Shown here: piece by piece, positions 37,181 to 47,196 of the stretch
How positions within the stretch are numbered: position 1 is the stretch's first letter
Layout: each line of letters starts with the position of its first letter
NCBI RefSeq assembly: GCF_004342915.1
Contig: NZ_SLWL01000001.1
Location: 620,001 to 684,000 of the forward strand
Length of the DNA stretch: 64,000 nucleotides
Reading direction: 5' to 3'
DNA from: Camelimonas lactis
Lineage (GTDB): Bacteria > Pseudomonadota > Alphaproteobacteria > Rhizobiales > Beijerinckiaceae
The notes under the pieces: model-generated
What the model was told of the DNA's origin: nothing
Database searches by the model: none
Seen by the model: only the letters and a program-made list of their open reading frames with translations
Made by a program: the position numbers and the translations under genes

Positions 37181-40100
37181 ATGGGCAACAGGCATTCCGG
37201 CGGGGCGGGCGTCGCGATGACGCGGCCTGACGCGAAGCCGTCTCATCCGCGCCTCCCAGGCAAAACCCATGAACGGCGGCGCTGCGGTTTCGCCGCGGCC
37301 CTGTTCGCCGGGTTGACCGGCTTTCTCCCGCTCGCCGCGCCGCAACTGGCGCTGGCCCAGGGCGCGGCGACGGCGCCCGCCCACCCGGCTGCCCGCCAGG
37401 CGGATGCGTTCGTGCGCGAGGATCTGGCCAGCAACGCCGTGCGGCTGGAAACCCGGCTGCGGGCCGAACCAGGCGCCGGCCAGCGGCCGGGCGCGCCAGC
37501 CCGCCAGGCGGCGGAATCAGCGCTGGGACGGGGGCAGTGGGGCGCGGCGATGGCCGCCGCCCGCGACGCCATTGTCGCCAATGGCAAGGACGCGGCGGCC
37601 TGGCTGCTCTGGGCCAGGGCCGCCCGCGAGGCCGCGCCGGGCGATCGCGCCAACAGCTGGCGGTTGCGCAATGACGCCATCGCCGCCGCTTACGCCGGCT
37701 ACCAGTTCGGGACGGACCGGGCGCAAAAGGCCGGGGCCCTGGCGGAGCTGGGCGCGGCGCTTGCCGCCGCCAGCTCCTGGCGTCCGGCGCTCAACGCCTA
37801 TGCGGCGTCGCTGGCGCTGGTGGAAACGCCAAACGTGCGGGCGATCTGGACCGAACTGCGCAAGAAGCACGGCTTCCGCATCACCAATTACAAGGTGGAT
37901 TCCGACGCGGCTTCGCCGCGCGTCTGCTTCACCTTCTCCGAGCCGCTGGCGCGCGGCCGGGTCGATTTCGCGCCCTTCGTGGCGCTGGCCGGCGCCGCCA
38001 ACGCGGCGGTGACGACGGAGGGGCAGCAGCTTTGCGTCGATGGGCTCAGGCATGGCCAGACCTATGGCGTGGTGCTGCGACAGGGGGTGCCGTCCGCCGT
38101 TGGCGAAGACCTGCTGGCCAACGCCGACTACCAGATTTACGTCCGCGACCGTTCGGCCATGGCGCGCTTCACCGGCCGCAATTACGTGCTGCCGCGCACC
38201 GGCCAGGAAGGCATTCCGGTTGTTTCGGTCAACACCAACGCGGTGCGGATCGAACTGGCGCGCATCGGCGACCGTTCGCTGCTGCCGACGGTGCGCTCGG
38301 GTAATTTCATGGCGCAGCTGTCGCGCTATGGCGTCGATGAGGTGCTGACCCAGAAGGGCTACAAGGTCTGGTCCGGCGACCTGGAGGTGAAGTCGCAGCT
38401 CAACGCCGACGTCATCACCGCTTTTCCGGTGCAGGAGGCGACGGGCGGCAGGCTGGAGCCGGGCGTTTATGTGATGACCGCGCAACCGGTCGGCGCCGTG
38501 CCGTTGGACCGGGAATCTGATTATGGCGAGCGGGCGACGCAATGGTTTGTCGTTTCCGATCTGGGGCTTACGGCTGTTTCTTCAGAAAATGGCGTGAGGA
38601 CGGTTGTGCGCTCCCTCGCCACCGCCAAGCCGGTCTCCGGCGTCGAGGTGCGGCTCATCGCCCGCAACAATGACGTGCTGGCGACGCAGAAGAGCGACGC
38701 CAGCGGGGTTGTCGCCTTCGATCCGGGGCTTGCGCGTGGCAAGGGCGGCCTTGCCCCGGGCATGGTGGTGGCCAGCGGCGCCGATGGCGACTACGGCTTT
38801 CTTGATCTGGAGCAGACGGCGTTCGACCTCAGCGACCGGGGTGTGAAAGGCCGCGAGGCGCCCGGGCAGATGGACGCGTTCCTGTTCACCGAACGCGGCG
38901 TTTATCGCTCCGGCGAGACGGTGTTTCTCACGGCCCTGCTGCGCGATAACCGGGCAGAGGCCACGACAGGCGCGCCGCTGACCCTGGTGGTGCGCCGGCC
39001 CGATGGCGTGGAATACCGCCGCGCCGTGGTGGAGGATCAGGGGTTGGGCGGCCGGTCGCTGTCGATCCCGCTGCTTTCCGGGGCGCAGGGCGGCGCGTGG
39101 CGCGTGAAGGCCTACGTGGACCCGAAGGGCGATTCCGTTGGCGAAACCGCCTTCCTGGTCGAGGACTACGTGCCGGAGCGGCTGGAGGTGAATCTGAAGC
39201 CGGCCGCGCCGTTGCTGCAACCGGGCGAGCCGGCGCAGGTGACGGTGGACGCGCGCTATCTTTATGGCGCGCCGGGCTCCGGGCTGACGGTGAGCGGCGA
39301 GGTTGGCGTCTCCGAGGCGCCGGCGACCGCGGTGAAGGGGCTGGACGGTTATCAGGTTGGCATAGACGACGAAAAATTCGAGGCGGTGACCGCCGAACTG
39401 GAGGAAACCGTTCGCACCGATGGCTCTGGCAGGGCCGTGGTTTCGGCGCCGGTGAGCGACGTGGCCGCCGCCCGACCGTTGCAGGCGACGGTGACGCTGC
39501 GCGTCGGCGAGGACGGCGGCCGCGCCGTTTCCCGTTCGGTGACGCTGCCGATCCTGCCCTCCGGTCCGGTGATTGGCGTCAAGCGGCTGTTCAGCGAACT
39601 GAACGCCGGGGCCACGGCGAATTTCGATGTGGTGATGGCCCAGCCTGACGGCGCCCGCATGACGCGCCCGCTGAAGTGGAGCCTGTACAAGGTCGAGCGG
39701 CGATACCAGTGGTTCAATAGCGATGGCCGCTGGAATTCCGAGCCGGTGAAAACCAGTCGCCGCGTCAGCGACGGGGTCGTCGAGGCGACGGCCGGGGCGC
39801 CGGCGCGCATCGCCGCGCCGGTGGACTGGGGCTCCTGGCGACTGGAGGTGGCGTCCGATGGCGGCGGCGGCGCCGTCACCAGCGTTTCCTTCCATGTGGG
39901 CTATGGGGTGGAGGCCAGCGCCGATACGCCGGACGCCCTGGAGGTGACGCTGGACAAGGCTGCCTACAAGGCCGGCGACATGATGCAGGCGCGGATCAAC
40001 GCCCGCTTCGCCGGCACCGCCACCCTGATGATCGTCACCGACCGGGTTCAGCACGAGCAGGCGGTGTCGCTGGCCGCCGATGGGACGACGGTGAACGTGC

Positions 40101-42547
40101 CGGTGAAGGCGGACTGGGGGGCGGGCGCCTATGCGGTGGCGTTCGCCCATCGCCCGCTGGACGTGGCGGCGAAGCGCATGCCGGGCCGGGCGCTTGGCCT
40201 GTCGTGGTTCTCCATCGATCGCGAGCAACGTGAGCTTGGGGTGACGCTGGCGCCGCCGGCGCAGATGCGGCCGCGCGGCGCGCTGGCCATTCCGGTGACG
40301 CTGACCGGGCTGAAGCCAGGCGAGGAGGCGTTCGTCACCGTCGCCGCGGTGGATGTGGGCATTCTCAATCTCACGCGCTACGAGCCGCCAAAGCCACAGG
40401 ACTATTATCTGGGACAGCGGCAGCTGGGGGCGGAGCTGCGCGACCTTTACGGCTATCTCATCGACGGCATGCAGGGCGCGCGCGGCGCCCTGCGCTCCGG
40501 CGGCGACGCGGCGGCGCTGATGCAGGGCGACGCCCCCACCCAGGAGCCGCTGGCGCGCTACTCCGGCGTGGTGAAAGTCGGGCCGGACGGCAAGGCGGTG
40601 GTGAATTTCGACATCCCGTCGTTCAACGGCACGGTGCGGGTGATGGCGACGGCGTGGAGCGCCGGGCGCGTCGGCTCGGCCCATACGGACGTGGTGGTGC
40701 GTGATCCGGTGGTGGTGACAGCGACCGCGCCGCGCTTCATGGCCATCGGCGACCAGTCGCGCCTGCACGTTCAGGTGGACAATGTGGACGCGGCGCCCGG
40801 TGATTATGCCGTCAATGTCGATCTGGCTGGCCCCGGCCTTGCGTCGGCCGACGCCCTGTCGCGCACGCTGAAACTGGCGAAGGGCGGCAAGGCCTCGTTC
40901 GAGGTCCCGTTGACCGCGACGGGCAAGGGCGTGGTGAAGCTCGCCATCCAGGTGAACGGCAGGGACGTGGAGGCGAGCCAGACCGTGGCGCTGCGGACCC
41001 AGCCCGGCGCGCCGGCGCTGGCGCGGCGCACGGTGCGGCCGCTGCCGCCTGGCGCCTCGGTGGAGCTGACCGGCGAATTGCTGGCCGATCTGGTTCCTGG
41101 AACCGGCGTGGCCTCGGTGGCGGCGACGCAATCGACGGCGCTCAATGCCCCGGCGTTGCTGCGGGCGCTCGATCTCTACCCCTACGGCTGCACCGAGCAG
41201 ACGGTGAGCAAGGCGTTGCCGCTGCTGTACAGCAACCAGCTGGCGGCGGCGCACGCCATGCCGGCGGACAATGACGCCGACCGCCGCGTCAACGACGCCA
41301 TCGCCCGCGTGCTGTCGCGGCAGGACAGCAATGGCTCATTCGGCCTGTGGTCGGTGGGGGGCGATGACGTCTGGCTCGACGCCTATGTCAGCGACTTCCT
41401 CACCCGGGCCCGCGAACGCGGCTTTTCCGTGCCGCAACAACCGTTCGATCTGGCGCTGGAGCGGCTGCGCAACACGGTGGCCAACGCGGGTGATTTCAAC
41501 GCCAGCAGCAGCGATGGCCTCGCCTACGCCATCTATGTGCTGGCCCGTAACGGCCGGCCGGTGATGGGCGACCTGCGTTATCTGGCGGACACGAAGATCA
41601 GGGACATCGCCACGCCGCTGGGCCGGGCCCAGGTGGGCGCGGCGCTGGCGCTGCTGGGCGACCGGCCGCGCGCCAACAGCGCTTTTGGCGCCGCCGTCGC
41701 CAGCCTGAAACGCGAGACCAGCGGCGTGTGGCGCGCTGATTATGGCTCGCGGCTGCGCGACGGCGCGGCGATCCTCGCGCTGGCCGCCGAGGCGGGCGTC
41801 GGCGCCGATCTGGTGCAGCAGGCGGCGAGCGTGGTGGAGCAGGCGCGGGCGATGGTGACCTACACCAGCACCCAGGAGAACGTCTGGCTGTTGCTGGCGG
41901 CCCTGGCGCTGGAGAAGGACGCGAAGAAGCTCCGCATCAGCTTCAATGGCGAAACCACGTCGGGCGCCCTGTTCCGCAACCTGGACGCCGCGGCGCTGGC
42001 CCAGCCGGTTCGCATCAGCAATGCGGGGGACGAACCGGCGCAGCTGACGGTGACGACCTCGGGCAATCCGCTGGCGCCAGAGCCGGAGCTGTCGCGCGGC
42101 TACAAGGTGGAACGCGCCTATTACCGTCTCGATGGAACGAAGGTCGACCCGGCGACGTTGCGTCAGAACGACCGGCTGGCGGTGGTGCTGCGCATCACCG
42201 AGGCGGCGGCGGAAAACGCCCGCCTGCTGGTGGTGGACCATTTGCCCGCCGGCGTCGAGATCGAGAACCCGAAGCTGGTGGAGGGCGCGTCCCTGTCGGC
42301 CTTCGCCTGGATGGACAAGGACCAGGCGACGCCGTCGGCGACCGAGTTCCGCGATGACCGCTTCGTCGTGGCCTATGAGCGGCGAAAGGGCCAGCCGGCG
42401 TTCATCAACGTGGGCTATATCATCCGCGTGGTGTCGCCAGGGCGCTTCGTGCATCCGCCGGCGACGGCGGAAGACATGTACCGGCCGGACCGCTTTGGCC
42501 GTTCGGCCTCGGGCGTCATGACGGTGGAGGCGGCGCGCAAGCCGTGA
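37181..42547 (+). CDS. Bacterial alpha-2-macroglobulin (YfhM type)
   Basis: This 1788-residue periplasmic protein starts at ATG 37181 with AGGGAG upstream. The signal peptide (GFAAALFAGLTGFLPLAA, ending ALAQ near residue 60) has no lipobox, unlike E. coli YfhM. It has several MG-type beta domains (for example FLFTERGVYRSGETVFLTAL), an A2M family segment FNGTVRVMATAWSAGRVGSA, and the thioester motif YPYGCTEQTV with Cys at about residue 1337. An alpha-alpha toroid thioester domain and receptor-binding-like domain follow. Such proteins trap attacking proteases by covalent linkage. It overlaps pbpC by four bases, the known A2M-PbpC pairing. Confidence 0.95.
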   Translation: MGNRHSGGAGVAMTRPDAKPSHPRLPGKTHERRRCGFAAALFAGLTGFLPLAAPQLALAQGAATAPAHPAARQADAFVREDLASNAVRLETRLRAEPGAGQRPGAPARQAAESALGRGQWGAAMAAARDAIVANGKDAAAWLLWARAAREAAPGDRANSWRLRNDAIAAAYAGYQFGTDRAQKAGALAELGAALAAASSWRPALNAYAASLALVETPNVRAIWTELRKKHGFRITNYKVDSDAASPRVCFTFSEPLARGRVDFAPFVALAGAANAAVTTEGQQLCVDGLRHGQTYGVVLRQGVPSAVGEDLLANADYQIYVRDRSAMARFTGRNYVLPRTGQEGIPVVSVNTNAVRIELARIGDRSLLPTVRSGNFMAQLSRYGVDEVLTQKGYKVWSGDLEVKSQLNADVITAFPVQEATGGRLEPGVYVMTAQPVGAVPLDRESDYGERATQWFVVSDLGLTAVSSENGVRTVVRSLATAKPVSGVEVRLIARNNDVLATQKSDASGVVAFDPGLARGKGGLAPGMVVASGADGDYGFLDLEQTAFDLSDRGVKGREAPGQMDAFLFTERGVYRSGETVFLTALLRDNRAEATTGAPLTLVVRRPDGVEYRRAVVEDQGLGGRSLSIPLLSGAQGGAWRVKAYVDPKGDSVGETAFLVEDYVPERLEVNLKPAAPLLQPGEPAQVTVDARYLYGAPGSGLTVSGEVGVSEAPATAVKGLDGYQVGIDDEKFEAVTAELEETVRTDGSGRAVVSAPVSDVAAARPLQATVTLRVGEDGGRAVSRSVTLPILPSGPVIGVKRLFSELNAGATANFDVVMAQPDGARMTRPLKWSLYKVERRYQWFNSDGRWNSEPVKTSRRVSDGVVEATAGAPARIAAPVDWGSWRLEVASDGGGGAVTSVSFHVGYGVEASADTPDALEVTLDKAAYKAGDMMQARINARFAGTATLMIVTDRVQHEQAVSLAADGTTVNVPVKADWGAGAYAVAFAHRPLDVAAKRMPGRALGLSWFSIDREQRELGVTLAPPAQMRPRGALAIPVTLTGLKPGEEAFVTVAAVDVGILNLTRYEPPKPQDYYLGQRQLGAELRDLYGYLIDGMQGARGALRSGGDAAALMQGDAPTQEPLARYSGVVKVGPDGKAVVNFDIPSFNGTVRVMATAWSAGRVGSAHTDVVVRDPVVVTATAPRFMAIGDQSRLHVQVDNVDAAPGDYAVNVDLAGPGLASADALSRTLKLAKGGKASFEVPLTATGKGVVKLAIQVNGRDVEASQTVALRTQPGAPALARRTVRPLPPGASVELTGELLADLVPGTGVASVAATQSTALNAPALLRALDLYPYGCTEQTVSKALPLLYSNQLAAAHAMPADNDADRRVNDAIARVLSRQDSNGSFGLWSVGGDDVWLDAYVSDFLTRARERGFSVPQQPFDLALERLRNTVANAGDFNASSSDGLAYAIYVLARNGRPVMGDLRYLADTKIRDIATPLGRAQVGAALALLGDRPRANSAFGAAVASLKRETSGVWRADYGSRLRDGAAILALAAEAGVGADLVQQAASVVEQARAMVTYTSTQENVWLLLAALALEKDAKKLRISFNGETTSGALFRNLDAAALAQPVRISNAGDEPAQLTVTTSGNPLAPEPELSRGYKVERAYYRLDGTKVDPATLRQNDRLAVVLRITEAAAENARLLVVDHLPAGVEIENPKLVEGASLSAFAWMDKDQATPSATEFRDDRFVVAYERRKGQPAFINVGYIIRVVSPGRFVHPPATAEDMYRPDRFGRSASGVMTVEAARKP

Positions 42548-44793
42548 GCGGGACCGGAACAGCGGGGGATGGCGCTCCTGGCGGGCGTCGCGGCCGCAGG
42601 CTGCGGCGGCTGGGGCTTGTCGCGCTGCTGGTGACGGCGGCGGGCGCCGGCGGCGCCTATCTCGCGCTGCGGTCTTACGCGGCGGCGCTGGGGCCGATCG
42701 ACCTCAGCGTGTTGCAGCGGACGTCGCCGCTGGCGCTGGACCGGGAAGGGCTGCTGCTGCGCGCCTTCGCCACGCCGGAGGGGCGCTGGCGGCTGCCTGT
42801 GAAGCTGGCCGAGGTCGATCCGCATTTCATCAATCTGCTCAAGGTCTATGAGGACCGGCGCTTTGACGCCCATGGCGGCGTGGATGTGATCGGCGTGGCG
42901 CGGGCCGCCTGGCAGCTGGCGCGCAACGGCCGCGTGGTGTCCGGCGCCTCGACGCTCAGCATGCAGGCGGCGCGGCTGCTGGAGCCGCGCGAGACGCGCA
43001 GTTTTTCCGCCAAGCTGCGGCAGATGGTGCGGGCGGTGCAGCTGGAGCGGCGCCTGGGCAAGGAGGGGGTGCTCGCCGCCTATCTGACCCTGGCGCCCTA
43101 CGGCGGCAATATCGAAGGGGTGCGCGCCGCCTCGCTGATCTACTTCGGCAAGGAGCCGGCGCGGCTCTCCACCGCTGAAGTGGCTTTGCTGGTGGCGCTG
43201 CCCCAGTCCCCCGAGGCGCGGCGGCCGGATCGCCATCCGGCGGCGGCCATGGCGGCGCGGGCCCGGGTGGCGCAGCGCGGCCTGGAAGCAGGCGCCCTGA
43301 CCGCCGCCGAAGCCGAACGCGCCAACGCCGCCGCCATGCCGACGGCGCGACGGGCGTTGCCGATGCTGGCGCCGCACCTCGCCGAACAGGTTGTCGCCGA
43401 ACAGGTTGTCGCCGCGCAGAATGGCGGTTCAGGCGCCGCCGCGCCCGTCGACATGGCGGCGCTGGAGCCAGAAGCGGCGGTAGCCCTGGTTCCGGGCGCT
43501 CCTGGCCAGGGCGCGGAGCCAGCGGCGAAGGCGGGAACCAATGTCACGCTCGCTATTGACGCGCGTTTGCAGGCCGCTCTCCAGGCCCTGGCGCAGGAGC
43601 GGGCGGCGGCGCTGGGGCGGCGCATTTCCGCCGCCATTGTCGTTGTCGACAACGCCACGGGCGAGGTGCGGGCGCATGTGGGATCGTCTGATTATTTCGA
43701 CGCGGAGCGGGCCGGGGCGGTCGACGCCAGTCGCGCCATCCGCTCGCCGGGCTCGGCGCTGAAGCCGTTCATCTATGGCCTCGCCTTCGAACAGGGGCTG
43801 GCCCACCCGGAAACCGTTCTGGACGACCGGCCCTCGCGTTACGGCGCCTGGGCGCCGGAGAACTTCGAGATGGGATTTCTCGGCACGGTCAGCGCCCGCA
43901 AGGCGTTGCAGATGTCCCTGAACCTGCCGGCGGTGGAGTTGCTGGCCGAGCTTGGCGCGCCACAATTGCTGGCGCGGTTGCGCGGCGCCGGGGCGCGGCT
44001 GGTCATGCCGGACGACGCGTCGCCGGGGCTGGCTGTCGGGCTTGGCGGCCTTGGCGTGTCGCTGGTCGATCTCACCATGCTTTATACAGGGCTGGCGCGG
44101 GGCGGCGATGTGGTTCCGCTGCGCTGGCGGCTGAACGATCCGGTGGGGCAGAGCCGGCGGCTTACCGATCCGGTGGCGGCCTGGTATGTGGCCGACGCCC
44201 TGCGCGAGGCGCCGCCGCCGGCCAACGCCGTGACGGGTCGGATCGCTTTCAAGACCGGCACGTCCTGGGGATACCGCGATGCCTGGGCGGTGGGCTACGA
44301 CCGTCGTTACACGGTGGGCGTCTGGTTGGGGCGGGCCGACGGCGCGTCGGTTCCGGGGCTGGTGGGACGCGTGGCGGCGGCGCCGGTGCTGTTCGACGTC
44401 TTCGCCCGCATTGGCGGCGAGCCGCAGCCCTTGCCGCAGCCGCCAGGAGTATTGCGGGCGACAACGGCGACGTTGCCGCCGCCGTTGCGGCATCTGCGCA
44501 AGGAGGCGCCGAAGACCGTCGCGGCGACGCTGGTTCCGCCCCTGCGCATCTCGTTTCCCCCGGATGGCTCCCGCGTCGATCTGGGAGCCGGGACAGGTGA
44601 GGCCATGCCTGATCTGGCCTTGCGCGCCAACGGCGGAGCGCCGCCGCTGCGCTGGTTCGTCAATGGCGCGCCGGTGGGCGAGGCGCAGATGCGACGCCAG
44701 AGCTTCTGGAAGCCAGACGGCGCGGGGTTTGCCCGGGTTTCGGTGATGGATTCACGCGGAAGCAGCGACAGCGTGCAGGTGCGCATCGAATAA
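42544..44793 (+). CDS. pbpC: Penicillin-binding protein 1C
   Basis: This 749-residue bifunctional enzyme starts at GTG 42544, overlapping the A2M stop. A single N-terminal membrane helix (about residues 23-42) is followed by a GT51 transglycosylase domain with EDRRFDAHGGVD and SGASTLSMQAARLLEPRETR. The transpeptidase domain has SPGSALKPFIYG (S-x-x-K) and KTGTSWGYRDAWAVGY. The C-terminal part is the BiPBP_C domain. A 15-bp direct duplication near 43384 gives AEQVVAEQVVA in the linker. PbpC with A2M is thought to repair peptidoglycan after breaches. Confidence 0.96.
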   Translation: MSGTGTAGDGAPGGRRGRRLRRLGLVALLVTAAGAGGAYLALRSYAAALGPIDLSVLQRTSPLALDREGLLLRAFATPEGRWRLPVKLAEVDPHFINLLKVYEDRRFDAHGGVDVIGVARAAWQLARNGRVVSGASTLSMQAARLLEPRETRSFSAKLRQMVRAVQLERRLGKEGVLAAYLTLAPYGGNIEGVRAASLIYFGKEPARLSTAEVALLVALPQSPEARRPDRHPAAAMAARARVAQRGLEAGALTAAEAERANAAAMPTARRALPMLAPHLAEQVVAEQVVAAQNGGSGAAAPVDMAALEPEAAVALVPGAPGQGAEPAAKAGTNVTLAIDARLQAALQALAQERAAALGRRISAAIVVVDNATGEVRAHVGSSDYFDAERAGAVDASRAIRSPGSALKPFIYGLAFEQGLAHPETVLDDRPSRYGAWAPENFEMGFLGTVSARKALQMSLNLPAVELLAELGAPQLLARLRGAGARLVMPDDASPGLAVGLGGLGVSLVDLTMLYTGLARGGDVVPLRWRLNDPVGQSRRLTDPVAAWYVADALREAPPPANAVTGRIAFKTGTSWGYRDAWAVGYDRRYTVGVWLGRADGASVPGLVGRVAAAPVLFDVFARIGGEPQPLPQPPGVLRATTATLPPPLRHLRKEAPKTVAATLVPPLRISFPPDGSRVDLGAGTGEAMPDLALRANGGAPPLRWFVNGAPVGEAQMRRQSFWKPDGAGFARVSVMDSRGSSDSVQVRIE

Positions 44794-44811
44794 GGATGGC
44801 CGCTGGAGGCG

Positions 44812-44831
44812 CTGCCCCTGGGTAGGGGCAG
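44812..44831 (+). terminator. Weak hairpin after pbpC
   Basis: CTGCCCC, a 6-nt loop and GGGGCAG form a perfect 7-bp stem 18 nt after the pbpC stop, without a T-run. Confidence 0.3.
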
Positions 44832-45029
44832 GCGTCATACGGAAAGCGCGGGGCAGTCCTTAAAAAGCTCCAATGTCGGCGTATCGCACGCAACAAAGGC
44901 GCGCACGGCGCCTGGCCGTCGCGGTGGGCGTGTGCTCATGAAGGCCATGAAGGGACCGTTCGCTGCGGGGAGCATCGGCCGGCGGCCGGTTGAGGCGTGT
45001 GGACGGAATTCCCATATGCCGCCATGACC

Positions 45030-45079
45030 TGGTCAGAACAGATCTGGCCAAAAGCTGGTGGCCAGACTGGTTCTGGCCA
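45030..45079. promoter_or_regulatory. Two tandem 21-bp palindromes, candidate operators
   Basis: TGGYCAGA-N5-TCTGGCCA occurs twice, at 45030-45050 (one T for C) and 45059-45079, with centres 29 bp apart. Both lie 134-183 bp upstream of the PRC-barrel gene, in the 419-bp gap from 44794 to 45212. They suit a dimeric repressor binding twice. As RNA they could also form alternative stems, because the middle arms can pair either way. Confidence 0.55.
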
Positions 45080-45212
45080 AACGGCTCCAGGTGAGGCCGC
45101 ATGGGCGAAGCCGGGGCGCGCGGAGATTTTTTGGTTTGGCGCCGTTCGCGCTCCGGGCCGATGTGGCGCCGGATGGGCCGTCGCGGCGCGGTGTTTTTTT
45201 GAGAGGTGACTG

Positions 45213-45764
45213 ATGAAGATCAGGTTTGGGGCCATTTCCCGCACGGTTGCGCTGGCGGCGACGCTGGCTGCGGGAACGGCCGCCCCGGCGCTGGCGCAGG
45301 CCAATGGCGAGGCTCCGGCTGCTTCAGGCGCGGTGACGGCGACGGGCAAGGATGCGACCCGCGCTCCAACGGCGGTTGGCGCGGTGGCGGCGCCCGCCAG
45401 CGCCCCCGCGACGGCGTTCTTCAGCAGTCAGGATGGCTCCCAATGGATGGCCAGCAAGCTGATCGGCGCCACCGTCGTCGGAGCCGATGACAAGGCGGTC
45501 GGCGCCATCACGGATCTGATGCTGGGGCAGAACGGGGCGACGGAAGGCGCCGTGATCGGCGTGGGCGGATTCCTGGGCGTCGGTGAGAAAAAGGTCGCGG
45601 TGCCGTTCGGCAAGCTTGAAGTCATGCGCGGCGATGACGGCAAGGTCGACAAGGTTCGCGTCGCCCTGTCCCGCGACGAACTGGAAAAGGCCCCGACCTT
45701 CGTCACCCTGGCCGAGCAGAAAGCCAGGGCGAAAGCCTCGGGGCCGGCCAGGCCGCCGAAATAA
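45213..45764 (+). CDS. Exported PRC-barrel domain protein
   Basis: This 183-residue protein starts at ATG 45213 with GAGAGGTGA upstream. The signal peptide (TVALAATLAAGTAAPALAQ) ends near residue 29 and is followed by an Ala-rich linker. Residues about 75-150 form a PRC barrel: MASKLIGATVVGADDKAVGA, ITDLMLGQNG and VGEKKVAVPFGKLEVM. Periplasmic PRC-barrel proteins of this type are common in Hyphomicrobiales, often of unknown function and sometimes stress-linked. It is monocistronic, with a terminator at 45806. Confidence 0.88.
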   Translation: MKIRFGAISRTVALAATLAAGTAAPALAQANGEAPAASGAVTATGKDATRAPTAVGAVAAPASAPATAFFSSQDGSQWMASKLIGATVVGADDKAVGAITDLMLGQNGATEGAVIGVGGFLGVGEKKVAVPFGKLEVMRGDDGKVDKVRVALSRDELEKAPTFVTLAEQKARAKASGPARPPK

Positions 45765-45805
45765 GGCTGTCCGGCGCGCCTGACATCCTCATTCGCAACG
45801 CACCG

Positions 45806-45830
45806 TGCCCGCGCCTGTCGCGGGCATTTT
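45806..45830 (+). terminator. Rho-independent terminator after the PRC-barrel gene
   Basis: TGCCCGCG, a 5-nt loop and CGCGGGCA form a perfect 8-bp stem followed by TTTT, 41 nt after the stop. Confidence 0.7.
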
Positions 45831-45994
45831 CGCGTTTGCGCGCCGGCTGGGCGGCGACCTGTGCGGGAACCCGTCCGGGACCATGGGGGACAGCGCTGAC
45901 GGGCCAGGGCCAGTGCGCGCACGAAAGCCTGCCTGCGCCGTGACGTCGGCCGGGCTCCACGGCGCAGGCCGTTCTCCAGCCCTGGCGGCGCCTG

Positions 45995-47191
45995 TCAGTG
46001 ATAGGGGTCAGCGGCGTCGCGCAGGCCGTCGCCCATGAAGTTGAAGGCCAGCACCACGATCACCACCGGGATGATGGGCGCCAGCAGCCAGGGGTAGAGG
46101 TTCACGGCCGCGAGGTTCTGCGCCTCGTTGAGCAGCACGCCCCAGCTGGTGATCGGCGGGCGCAGGCCAAGACCGAGGAACGACAGGGCCGTTTCACCCA
46201 GGATCATCGACGGAATCGACAGGGTGGCCGAGGCGATGAGGTGGCTCATGAAATTGGGAATGAGGTGGCGCCCGATGATCCGCGAGCGCGAGGCGCCCAT
46301 CAGTTCAGCCGCCTTGACGTAATCCTCCTCGCGTAGCGCCAGCAGTTTGGAGCGAACGGCGCGGGCAAGGCCCGGCCAGTCGAGCAGGCCCAGAATGATG
46401 GTGATGCCGAAGAACACCAGCAGCGGGCTCCAGTTCGCCGGCAGCGCCGCCGAAAGCGCCAGCCACAGCGGCAGCTCCGGCAGCGAGCGCAAAATCTCGA
46501 TCAGTCGCTGGATGACATTGTCGACCCAGCCGCCGAGATAGCCGGCGAGACCGCCGAAGAACAGTCCAAGCGCGAACGACACGGCGATGCCCACCAGACC
46601 CACCGTCAGCGAGATGCGCGCGCCATAGATGATGCGCGAGAACATGTCGCGTCCCAGCCGGTCCGTGCCCAGCAGGAACATCTCGCCGTCCTTCGGCGGA
46701 CAGACCAGATGGAAGCTGGCGTCGAACAGTCCCCAGAACCGGTAGGGTTCGCCCGAACAGAAGAACCGGATCGGCTGCGGCCGGCTCATGTCCACCTTGT
46801 AATCGCGGGTGAACGTCTCTTCGTTGAAGGTGAAGCTGTAAGGGTAGACGAAGGGACGATGCAGACTTCCCTCGTGCAAAATGTGGATGGTTTGCGGCGG
46901 CGCGTAGAGAAAATCACCGTGCCGCTTGGTCAGGCCGTAAGGGGCGATCAGCTCCACGAACGGCAGGCTGGCGTAAAGCGCCACCAGCACCAGGGCCGAG
47001 ATGACGGCCAGCCGGTGGCGGCGAAACTTCCACCAGATCAGCGTCAGGGCCGAGGCGCGCAGGTAGCGCTCGTCCTCATTGACGGTGGGCTCGCTGGCGC
47101 CTGGGTCGAACGGCGCGTCATCGACGAAGTGCGGGGTTTTGGGCGCGTCGCGTCCGGTGGGCGGAAAGGCCATGGTCGGGGTCGTGCTCAT
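45995..47191 (-). CDS. Peptide/nickel-type ABC permease, DppC/OppC-like
   Basis: This 398-residue inner-membrane protein starts at ATG 47191 (MSTTPTMAFPP) with GAGGTGA upstream. An OppC N-terminal helix lies near residues 60-80. A long periplasmic loop leads to FLLGTDRLGRDMFSRIIYGARISL, the DppC hallmark. The EAA-type loop is EDYVKAAELMGASRSRIIGRH, and the end FNFMGDGLRDAADPY is conserved. The loop between helices 1 and 2 (about 140 residues) is longer than in standard DppC. It is the last gene of a four-gene importer operon and starts 5 nt after the partner permease. Confidence 0.94.
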   Translation of the reverse strand: MSTTPTMAFPPTGRDAPKTPHFVDDAPFDPGASEPTVNEDERYLRASALTLIWWKFRRHRLAVISALVLVALYASLPFVELIAPYGLTKRHGDFLYAPPQTIHILHEGSLHRPFVYPYSFTFNEETFTRDYKVDMSRPQPIRFFCSGEPYRFWGLFDASFHLVCPPKDGEMFLLGTDRLGRDMFSRIIYGARISLTVGLVGIAVSFALGLFFGGLAGYLGGWVDNVIQRLIEILRSLPELPLWLALSAALPANWSPLLVFFGITIILGLLDWPGLARAVRSKLLALREEDYVKAAELMGASRSRIIGRHLIPNFMSHLIASATLSIPSMILGETALSFLGLGLRPPITSWGVLLNEAQNLAAVNLYPWLLAPIIPVVIVVLAFNFMGDGLRDAADPYH

Positions 47192-47196
47192 GCGGC

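Noticed and set aside
38582-41254. 890-codon minus-strand open frame inside the A2M gene
   Set aside because: It is antisense to an intact A2M with conserved thioester; the composition is shadow-like.
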